Assembly (NCBI GenBank): GCA_027346205.1
Contig: DAIESR010000186.1
Location: forward strand, 1 to 5,115
DNA length: 5,115 nt
Source of the DNA: Beijerinckiaceae bacterium
Lineage (GTDB): Bacteria; Pseudomonadota; Alphaproteobacteria; Rhizobiales; Beijerinckiaceae
Direction: 5' to 3'
Shown here: in pieces, positions 1-5,115 of the stretch
Layout of the letters: each line of letters begins with the position of its first letter
Position numbering within the stretch: position 1 is the stretch's first letter
Translations under genes and position numbers: made by a program
The notes under the pieces: generated by a model
Told to the model about the DNA's origin: nothing
Seen by the model: only the letters and a program-made list of their open reading frames with translations
Databases searched by the model: none

Positions 1-1890
1 TTGTGGCCAACCGCGCTCGCCCAATATCAGCTACCGGAGAGCTTGCCGCTCACAGTCGGCATGTTCGCCATCGCCGTCTATCTCGTGTCTTTTATTCCGC
101 TCGTGCGGTCGATGACACGGATCGCGGACCGCTATTTCGACAATACCGACAGCACTGTCGCCCGGATCTGGCCCCTGCCTGCGTTTCGTGCGCTCGAACG
201 GCGCGTTGCAACGTCCATGGTCATTTTCCTGGTGCTCATCAATCAGGCCGAGGTCGGCATCCAGGTGCGGCTCTCCTTCTTTTCGCGCGACTGGTTCAAC
301 GCGATCCAGACCAAGAATGAAAAGGCCTTCTGGTATCAGCTCTTCACCGTCTTCCTCGTCTGGGCATTCCTTTATATCGCCTCCGCGGTCACCGAATTCG
401 TGGTCCAATCGACCTTGGTGATCAGATGGCGACGCTGGCTCACCAATTATTATGTCGAGCGCTGGCTCGACAATCATACCCATTACCGCATGTCGCTGAT
501 CGGCTATGCCGCCGACAATCCGGACCAGCGAATCTCCGAAGACATCAACCGCTTCATAGACGGCGGGCAGATCGGCTATGGGATTTATTCTTTCACCATC
601 CTGCTGATCTCGAAGACGACGTCGCTCGTCTCCTTCGCGATCATTCTTTGGACTCTCTCGGCCAATTTCACTTTGCCTTATTCGACGATCGCCATGCCCG
701 GCTTCCTCTTCTGGGTCGCGCTCATCTATGCGGGCATAGGCACGCTCGTCACGCATTGGATCGGGCGTCCGCTCGTCGATCTGTCTTTCGTGCGGCAGCG
801 CTATGAGGCGGATTTCCGCTTCTCGCTGGCGAGATTGCGCGAATATGGCGAGCAGGTCGCGCTACTGCGCGGAGAGCCGACCGAAAAACTGTCGCTCGGC
901 AATCGTTTCACCTCGATCATCAAGAATTATTTCGAGATCGTCGCCTGCCGCAAGAGGCTCACGGCCTTCACCGCCTCCTATGGGCAGATCAGCCCTTTCA
1001 TCCCGTTCATCGTCTCGGCTCCCTATTATTTCGCCGGTAAGATCGAACTCGGCATCATGACCCAGACCGCGAGCGCATTCGGCAATGTCAATGATGCGCT
1101 GACCTTCTTCGTCACCTATTATGTTTCGCTTGCCGAGTTCAAAGCCGTTCTTGATCGCTTGACGTCTTTCGACAATGCGATCGACAAGGCTCGCGCGCTC
1201 AGCTTCGAGCCGGGCATGACGCCGGACACACAGGATTCAACAACGGTTTTGAGCGTCGGTGGCTTGACCGTGCGGCTACCGAACGGACGCGAAATCGTCA
1301 AAGAAGCCAATCTGCAATTCTCCGCCGACGCGCCGGTGCTGTTGACCGGCCCTTCAGGTTCCGGCAAATCGACTCTGTTCCGTGCGGTCTCCGGGATCTG
1401 GCCCTTCGGCCAAGGCGATATCAAAATACCGGAGGGCTCGCGGGTGATGCTGCTACCGCAAAAGCCCTATATTCCGATCGGGCCTTTGCGTGCCGCCCTC
1501 ACCTATCCGGCACCGCCCGGTGAATTCGACGATGCGAAGCTGCGCGCCGCGCTCGAAACATCGCTTTTGCCCGCCTTGATCGATGAACTCGATGTCGACG
1601 AGGTCTGGTCGCAGCGTCTCTCCGGCGGCGAGCAGCAAAGACTTGCGATCGCCCGGGCACTTCTCACCAAGCCCGACTGGCTGTTTCTCGACGAAGCGAC
1701 CACCGCCATGGACGAGGCGATGGAAGCGAAGATCTATCAGGCGCTGGTCGAGCATCTGCCGGACACGGCGATCATCTCGATCGGCCATCGCGGCACGCTA
1801 CAGCAATTCCATAAGCGGCGCCTGGAAATGCACCCGGCCGGCACCGGCACTTTCACGCCATCGGAAGCACCGGCACGCGCCGCCGAATAG
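1..1890 (+). CDS. SbmA/BacA/YddA-type ABC transporter, fused permease and ATPase (5' end at window edge)
   Basis: This is an inner-membrane ABC half-transporter with the permease first and the nucleotide-binding domain last; it would work as a homodimer. Hydrophobic stretches lie near residues 18-36, 69-90, 111-136, 195-220, 231-254 and 330-345. The motif NPDQRISED at 173-181 is typical of the ABC_membrane_2 (ABCD/SbmA-related) permease domain. The ATPase is complete: Walker A GPSGSGKST at 450-458 (Lys456), Q-loop Gln487, signature LSGGEQQR at 540-547, Walker B LFLDE ending Asp564-Glu565, and H-loop His596. Related proteins (E. coli YddA, mycobacterial Rv1819c, the ATPase-less SbmA/BacA) are linked to transport of peptides, bleomycin, vitamin B12 or lipid-like substrates; the substrate here cannot be read from sequence. 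The first codon is TTG at base 1 with nothing visible upstream, so the true start may be earlier, or at Met21 (base 61). At 629 codons it is somewhat longer than YddA. Confidence 0.9.
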   Translation: MWPTALAQYQLPESLPLTVGMFAIAVYLVSFIPLVRSMTRIADRYFDNTDSTVARIWPLPAFRALERRVATSMVIFLVLINQAEVGIQVRLSFFSRDWFNAIQTKNEKAFWYQLFTVFLVWAFLYIASAVTEFVVQSTLVIRWRRWLTNYYVERWLDNHTHYRMSLIGYAADNPDQRISEDINRFIDGGQIGYGIYSFTILLISKTTSLVSFAIILWTLSANFTLPYSTIAMPGFLFWVALIYAGIGTLVTHWIGRPLVDLSFVRQRYEADFRFSLARLREYGEQVALLRGEPTEKLSLGNRFTSIIKNYFEIVACRKRLTAFTASYGQISPFIPFIVSAPYYFAGKIELGIMTQTASAFGNVNDALTFFVTYYVSLAEFKAVLDRLTSFDNAIDKARALSFEPGMTPDTQDSTTVLSVGGLTVRLPNGREIVKEANLQFSADAPVLLTGPSGSGKSTLFRAVSGIWPFGQGDIKIPEGSRVMLLPQKPYIPIGPLRAALTYPAPPGEFDDAKLRAALETSLLPALIDELDVDEVWSQRLSGGEQQRLAIARALLTKPDWLFLDEATTAMDEAMEAKIYQALVEHLPDTAIISIGHRGTLQQFHKRRLEMHPAGTGTFTPSEAPARAAE

Positions 1891-1903
1891 AAGTCGGATA
1901 GAA

Positions 1904-2881
1904 TTACGCGAGACGGGCGAGCAGCTTCTCATAGAGCGGGTTGGTGGCCGCGAAGACATAGTCGAGCGCAGCGACCGTCACTTCTTCGGCGCCTTGCGCG
2001 ATGAGCCAATCGGCGAGGCCCGCGACCTTCGCCGTCGGGCAGGTCAGCACCACCCAGCCATCCGATGTCTGGCGCCGCCGGCGCGCGCCAAAAGCCGTCC
2101 CGGCCTTGGCGAAGAAATCATCCGATGCCGTCGGCAGGCACGCCGAGACTTCGCGCGTCGTGCGTGCCGCTTCCTCCGCCGCGATACGCGAGAGAATGAC
2201 GCGGACCGTCTCGCGCGCGGTCTCGTCCCAATTCGCTGTCAGCGAGGCAACGAGATTGGCCTCCGACCGCAGCATGACGCCATCGTCCAGCACTTTCAGG
2301 CCGTTGGCAGCGAGCGTCGCGCCCGTCGTCGTAATGTCGACGATGAGTTCAGCGCCACCCGCCGCCGGGGCACCTTCGGTCGCGCCGAGGCTCTCGACGA
2401 TGCGATAATCGGTGACATGGCTCTCGGCGAAATAGCGCCGGGTCAGATTCACATATTTGGTCGCGACCCGCATGCGCGTGCCACGCTTGGCGCGAAAAGC
2501 CGCCGCGACATCTTCGAGATCGGCCATCGTCTTGACGTCGATCCAGGCTTGCGGCACAGCGACGACGACATTGGCATGGCCGAAGCCGAGCGGCGCCAAA
2601 AGCTCGACCTTGCTGTCAGCATCGGCAATGCTTTCGCGCAAAAGGTCTTCGCCGGTGACGCCCATATGGGCGCTGCCGGAAGCAAGCAAGGCTACGATTT
2701 CGCCAGCGGAGACGAAGGCGATCTCCACATTGTCGAGCCCGGCAATCCGGCCGCGATAATCGCGTGCGCCGCGGCCCTGGACCAGCGTCAAGCCGGCGCG
2801 GCCGAAGAAGGCGGTGGCATTTTCTTGCAGCCGACCTTTCGAAGGCACGGCAATGACGAGCGGTGAGAAAGATTCGGCCAT
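1904..2881 (-). CDS. hisG: ATP phosphoribosyltransferase, catalytic subunit HisG
   Basis: HisG joins ATP and PRPP to give phosphoribosyl-ATP, the first and feedback-controlled step of histidine synthesis, in the cytoplasm. Family hallmarks are in order: VPSKGRLQE at 12-20, the [13 protein letters not shown] stretch at 69-81, [12 protein letters not shown] at 140-151, and the PRPP-binding region around [15 protein letters not shown] at 180-194. The 325-residue length exceeds the roughly 210-230 residues of short-form HisG, which needs HisZ; the last 100 residues form an extra region with a possible ferredoxin-like, ACT-type pattern ([12 protein letters not shown], then [13 protein letters not shown]). 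I chose ATG at 2881: GGAGG lies 10 bases upstream and GAGGG 2 bases upstream. A GTG at 2890 would add three residues and overlap the hisZ stop as GTGA, but would leave only one base after GGAGG. It follows hisZ by 5 bases, so the two are probably co-transcribed and translationally coupled. The stop lies 13 bp from the convergent ABC transporter stop. Confidence 0.95.
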   Translation of the reverse strand: MAESFSPLVIAVPSKGRLQENATAFFGRAGLTLVQGRGARDYRGRIAGLDNVEIAFVSAGEIVALLASGSAHMGVTGEDLLRESIADADSKVELLAPLGFGHANVVVAVPQAWIDVKTMADLEDVAAAFRAKRGTRMRVATKYVNLTRRYFAESHVTDYRIVESLGATEGAPAAGGAELIVDITTTGATLAANGLKVLDDGVMLRSEANLVASLTANWDETARETVRVILSRIAAEEAARTTREVSACLPTASDDFFAKAGTAFGARRRRQTSDGWVVLTCPTAKVAGLADWLIAQGAEEVTVAALDYVFAATNPLYEKLLARLA

Positions 2882-2886
2882 TGCCC

Positions 2887-4028
2887 TCACGCCTCCGGCT
2901 TCGATGCGGAAAGCCGCAGCCGCTCGACCCAGATGGCGGCACCGACCGCCGGAATTTCCTGCGTCGCCCCGAGCGATTGCAAAAGATGGTCATAGCGGCC
3001 GCCGCCGACGATCGGCTTTTCATTCGGCGCGCTCTTGTCATGCCCTTCGAAGACGAAGCCCGTGTAATAATCGAGATTGCGGACGAAGCGGGCAGCGAAG
3101 GTGAAGGCACTGATGTCGAGGCCGCGCGCCGCCATGAACCCGAGCCGCGCGTCGAAGCGGTCGAGGACGGCGGTGAGATCGAGGCCGGCGGAGCCAGCCA
3201 GCGCGCGCATTTGAGACGACGCCCGATCAGGATCTGCCTCGATCGCCAGAAACTTTTCGATCAGCACACGTTGCTCCGCCGGAAAGTCCGGACCCGATTT
3301 CAGCGCGGCCTGCTCGAGGAACCGCTCGGCGATCTCGCCAGCGGTGCGCCCGCCGACCGTTGAAATGCCGGCAATGGCGAGAAGATCCTCGACGAGCGCG
3401 CGGGCACCCTGCGGATCGGTTCCCTCAAGCGCGGCAAGCACACCCGTATGGTCATGCGCCGTGCCATTGGTGCCCCCGGCAAAAATCGCATCGAGCGCCT
3501 TATCCTGGGCATAGCCGCGAATGATCCGACGGCGCCATTGCGACGAGAGATCGAGCGCTTCGAGCAGCGCGTGGAAGAGGCCGGCATCGCCGATGCGGAT
3601 GGCAAGATCACTCTGCCCGACGGCCACGACGGCTTCGAGCGCCAGACTCAGGATTTCAGCATCGGTGGCCTCACGGTCGGTGCGGCCGAAATTTTCGAGC
3701 CCCGCTTGCAGGAATTCGCTTGGCCCACCGGGGCGGAAGCGGAAACGGGACCGCAATAAGAGTAGGACGCCGGCGTTCCCGTCGCGGCAGAGGCGAGATA
3801 ATGGCGGCAGACCGGAATCGTATATTCGGGCCGCAGGCAATAATCCGCTCCGGACTGATCGCTCGTCAGATAGAGCCGGCTACGGATATCTTCTCCCGAA
3901 TCGAAGAATATCGCGGCATCCTGCAAGATCGGCGGTTCGCAGAGGGAATAGCCGGCCGATTGCAGATGCGCGCTGAGCGCGGTGCAGAGCGCGCGAAGCT
4001 TGGCGGCGGTGTCTTCGTCAGCGGCCAC
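2887..4028 (-). pseudogene. hisZ: ATP phosphoribosyltransferase regulatory subunit HisZ, interrupted by a one-base frameshift
   Basis: HisZ is a paralogue of histidyl-tRNA synthetase that lacks charging activity and binds short HisG to give active, histidine-sensitive ATP phosphoribosyltransferase. The first 95 codons (4028-3744) encode a normal N-terminus, with LRPEYTIPVCRHY at 65-77 and YCGPV at 91-95. The motif then continues as FRFRPGGPSEF only in the next frame, from 3744 down. One missing base around the AAA at 3743-3745 explains this. The second part carries RNLDYYTGFVFE (about 317-328), VGGGRYD (about 341-347) and [11 protein letters not shown] (about 361-371). Repaired, the protein would have 380 residues, the usual HisZ size. 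The start is GTG at 4028, with GAGGG six bases upstream; a TTG at 4064 is in frame but lacks such support. No canonical -1 slippery heptamer spans the site, so programmed frameshifting is unlikely. Recent mutation and sequencing error cannot be told apart here. Confidence 0.88.
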
Positions 4029-4034
4029 GGATTT

Positions 4035-4039
4035 CCCTC
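4035..4039 (-). promoter_or_regulatory. Ribosome binding site deciding the hisZ start
   Basis: On the minus strand GAGGG lies six bases before the GTG at 4028. This favours GTG over the in-frame TTG at 4064 and gives an N-terminus (MAADEDTAAK) of the usual HisZ type. It suggests that translation initiation is intact and the defect in hisZ lies only in the frameshift. Confidence 0.6.
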
Positions 4040-4210
4040 GACGATTAGCGCAGCCGGCGCGCAACCCGCCGACGCTGCTTCTGACCTGTGCTATGTCCGC
4101 CCCTCTTTAGCAAGCGGCAACCGGGTCGGCGACGGCTTTCCGCATCCAGGGTGAATATACGAGGAGGGGTTCTGCGCATGGACAGGCAGAAGCCGCTCAT
4201 GAAGCCAGCG
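4040..4210. other. Gene-free interval between the antitoxin gene and hisZ; presumed hisZ-hisG promoter region
   Basis: No coding region in any frame resembles a known protein here, and no trace of a hisS 3' end is visible, although hisS often precedes hisZ in related bacteria. A TATATT hexamer on the minus strand (4159-4154) matches the -10 consensus at five of six positions but has no good -35 box, and it would leave a leader of more than 100 bases. No run of histidine codons suggesting a his attenuator peptide is seen. A 5-bp inverted repeat, TGCTA (4089-4093) and TAGCA (4108-4112), is too short to interpret. Transcription of hisZG may start here or read through from the toxin-antitoxin cassette. 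Confidence 0.35.
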
Positions 4211-4504
4211 TCACACCAATTCGACGCGCAGCGTGCGGCCGACCGCATTCGCGGCGCGGCGCAAAGTGTCGAGCGTGACCGAGGGGATCGCAGGATCGAG
4301 AAGCCGATCAAGCTGTCGCCGACTGGTTTTCATCCGCGCCGCCATCTCGACCTTTGTAATCCCTTGCTCTTCCATGGCGGCTGCGATCTGCTGGGCAATA
4401 ATTTCCTTGATCGCATGATCCTCGCACGCTTCCAACATGCCCTGTTCGGCAAGAAAATCGTCGAAGGTCTCCAGGCTCACCCCGCCTTTCCATTTCTGAA
4501 CCAT
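4211..4504 (-). CDS. XRE-family helix-turn-helix antitoxin (HigA-like)
   Basis: This 97-residue protein is the probable antitoxin and operon repressor of the toxin encoded just upstream. A helix-turn-helix region spans about residues 35-70: IAQQIAAAMEEQGITKVEMA, then the likely recognition helix TSRRQLDRLLD at 60-70. The C-terminus (SVTLDTLRRAANAVGRTLRVEL) is the form usual in HigA-like antitoxins, where it follows the DNA-binding domain. The N-terminal 30 residues are acidic and may contact the toxin. Its ATG overlaps the toxin stop by one base (TAATG), and GAGGTG lies five bases before the ATG, so translation is probably coupled to the toxin but has a strong site of its own. That would let the antitoxin be made in excess. 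The family call is firm; the exact subfamily name is not. Confidence 0.85.
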   Translation of the reverse strand: MVQKWKGGVSLETFDDFLAEQGMLEACEDHAIKEIIAQQIAAAMEEQGITKVEMAARMKTSRRQLDRLLDPAIPSVTLDTLRRAANAVGRTLRVELV

Positions 4505-4851
4505 TAGGTCACCTCACGTTTGCGCTTGAGGGCAAGGTCAATGTCTGCTTGAGGCGTCTTCTGCGTATTCTTGATAAATCCGTGCAGCAAGATCATGTGC
4601 CCGTCACCCATGCAGAAGATGACCCGCGCAATCCGGTCACTGCCGAGGGCGCTGCGCACCTCCCACAACCCGCCGCTGAGAGGCGCGCAATGCGGACGTC
4701 CGATCGGCCATCCGAATTCGACTTTTTGGATGTCCTTGCCGATGATATGGCGATCAGTTTCTGGCAGTTTGAGAATCCATTCCCGAACCGGATTGCGGCC
4801 CGCCGCATTCAAGTAAAACCTGGCAGGTAATTTCTTGCCGCGATCGATCAT
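4504..4851 (-). CDS. RelE/HigB-superfamily toxin, phage Gp49-like family
   Basis: This 115-residue protein belongs to the Gp49-like (DUF891) branch of the RelE/ParE/HigB superfamily, whose studied members mainly cleave mRNA on the ribosome and stop growth. Seen here are the N-terminal RNPVREWILKLP (19-30), the core LSGGLWEVRS (58-67), IARVIFC (74-80), and the signature LLHGFIKNTQKTP (88-100), followed by a lysine-rich tail. Basic residues in positions typical of RelE-type nucleases are retained (Arg66, Arg76, Lys94, Lys98), so it looks intact. The order is toxin first and antitoxin second, as in higBA. The start is ATG at 4851; no strong Shine-Dalgarno sequence lies before it, unlike the antitoxin, which fits low toxin translation. 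Its ribonuclease activity is inferred from the family, not visible in the sequence. Confidence 0.87.
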   Translation of the reverse strand: MIDRGKKLPARFYLNAAGRNPVREWILKLPETDRHIIGKDIQKVEFGWPIGRPHCAPLSGGLWEVRSALGSDRIARVIFCMGDGHMILLHGFIKNTQKTPQADIDLALKRKREVT

Positions 4852-4863
4852 TCAAGTGAAATG

Positions 4864-4900
4864 TGCCAAAATTGGTACTTTACCGCAAGCCTTTTTGGCA
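4864..4900. repeat. Overlapping inverted repeats, probable autoregulatory operator of the toxin-antitoxin pair
   Basis: TGCCAAAA (4864-4871) and its exact complement TTTTGGCA (4893-4900) form an 8-bp inverted repeat with a 21-bp gap. Inside it GGTA-CTT-TACC (4874-4884) is a second palindrome covering the candidate -10 box, and CCAA-AA-TTGG (4866-4875) a third. HigA-like antitoxins and their toxin complexes typically repress their own promoter through such palindromes. Which of the three is bound cannot be decided from sequence alone. Confidence 0.5.
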
Positions 4901-4905
4901 ATCAA
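4877..4905 (-). promoter_or_regulatory. Candidate sigma-70-type promoter of the toxin-antitoxin operon
   Basis: On the minus strand TTGATT (4905-4900, four of six matches to TTGACA) is followed after exactly 17 bases by TAAAGT (4882-4877, four of six matches to TATAAT). Transcription would begin near 4870, giving a toxin leader of about 20 bases. The surrounding 117 bp are AT-richer (52 G or C) than the flanking genes. The spacing is ideal but both boxes are imperfect. Confidence 0.5.
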
Positions 4906-4968
4906 AGACCCACAGTTTGGGGGAGTTCGATTTTCGTTACTGTAATCGGTTCGCCTTGGCATAGGTGA

Positions 4969-5115
4969 TCATAACGCGGCCTTCTCACGCAACTCCGCCG
5001 CGACAATCAACAGCGACTCCTCGCCCTCATAAAGCGCAGCCACCACTTCCGCTCGCCTGTGGAGCACAGCACGCTGGTTGATCGTGCCTTTGTCGGTGAT
5101 CTCGCTCGCATCGAT
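4969..5115 (-). CDS. C-terminal end of an acyl-CoA synthetase, feruloyl-CoA synthase-like (partial)
   Basis: Only the last 48 codons and the TGA stop (4971-4969) lie in the window; the gene enters from the right edge. The fragment contains IDASEITDKGTINQRAVLHR, followed by RAEVVAALYE. It resembles the C-terminal end of AMP-forming feruloyl-CoA synthase-type enzymes as I recall them, where a PSIDAGEITDKGYINQRAVL-like stretch follows the adenylation domain. Such enzymes activate ferulate or related aromatic acids as CoA thioesters, with ATP going to AMP, in lignin-aromatic catabolism. The substrate cannot be judged from this fragment, and a different acyl-CoA ligase of the same superfamily remains possible. 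An ATG overlaps the stop (ATGA), but that frame closes after 11 codons. Confidence 0.62.
   Translation of the reverse strand: MDASEITDKGTINQRAVLHRRAEVVAALYEGEESLLIVAAELREKAAL

Noticed and set aside
1583..2866. Plus-strand open frame of 427 codons crossing the end of the ABC transporter gene and most of hisG
   Set aside because: It is an arginine-rich frame made by high GC content, antisense to hisG and out of frame with the ABC gene; both of those are firmly identified.
3740..3750. Programmed -1 ribosomal frameshifting in hisZ
   Set aside because: The zero-frame codons CCC GTT TCC do not form an X XXY YYZ slippery heptamer, and HisZ is not known to me to use frameshifting.
4178..4507. Plus-strand frame of 109 codons with GAGGAGGGG eight bases before its ATG, antisense to the antitoxin gene
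   Set aside because: The Shine-Dalgarno-like site is good, but the frame mirrors the antitoxin codons throughout, resembles no protein family I know, and ends exactly at the antitoxin start. The antitoxin on the other strand is clearly recognised. Ribosome profiling would be needed to revive it.
4909..4921. Hairpin CCCA-CAGTT-TGGG followed on the minus strand by TCTTTGATT, as a terminator for the synthetase gene
   Set aside because: The stem has only four pairs and the T-run is broken, which is too weak for a confident intrinsic terminator.
4852..4962. Minus-strand frame of 36 codons (starts MPRRTDYSNE) ending directly before the toxin ATG
   Set aside because: It has no ribosome binding site, covers the candidate promoter and operator, and resembles no known protein.

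Overview
The window looks like chromosomal DNA from an alphaproteobacterium, most likely of the order Hyphomicrobiales (Rhizobiales). The genes are GC-rich, there is a tight hisZ-hisG pair, and an SbmA/BacA-like ABC exporter or importer with fused ATPase sits next to it. The proteins resemble those of the Bradyrhizobium/Beijerinckiaceae side of the order. This placement is inference from remembered protein families, not a search.

Layout. Positions 1-1890 (+) encode a fused permease-ATPase of the SbmA/BacA/YddA type; the 5' end lies on the window edge. It converges, with only 13 bp between stop codons, on a leftward histidine-biosynthesis pair: hisZ (4028-2887) followed by hisG (2881-1904). 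Only 5 bases separate the hisZ stop from the hisG start. hisZ, the regulatory subunit of ATP phosphoribosyltransferase, is interrupted by an apparent one-base deletion near 3744, inside the conserved motif that follows YCGPV. Everything before and after it is well conserved in two different frames, so this is either a very recent pseudogene or a sequence error.

Upstream of hisZ, also leftward, 182 bp hold no gene. Then comes a two-gene toxin-antitoxin cassette in toxin-first order: a RelE/HigB-like (Gp49-type) toxin (4851-4504) and an XRE-type helix-turn-helix antitoxin (4504-4211), overlapping by one base. A comparatively AT-rich 117-bp segment (52 of 117 bases G or C) precedes it and carries a plausible promoter embedded in several inverted repeats, as expected for an autoregulated toxin-antitoxin operon.

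The right edge (5115-4969, leftward) holds the last 48 codons of an acyl-CoA synthetase whose C-terminus resembles feruloyl-CoA synthase-type enzymes. All genes from 1904 to 5115 lie on the minus strand, so the toxin-antitoxin cassette sits between a catabolic gene and the his pair. No RNA gene, CRISPR array, insertion sequence or convincing terminator was seen. I found no clearly undescribed system; the points most worth checking are the hisZ lesion, the combination of a C-terminally extended HisG with a HisZ gene, and the palindromic operator of the toxin-antitoxin pair.
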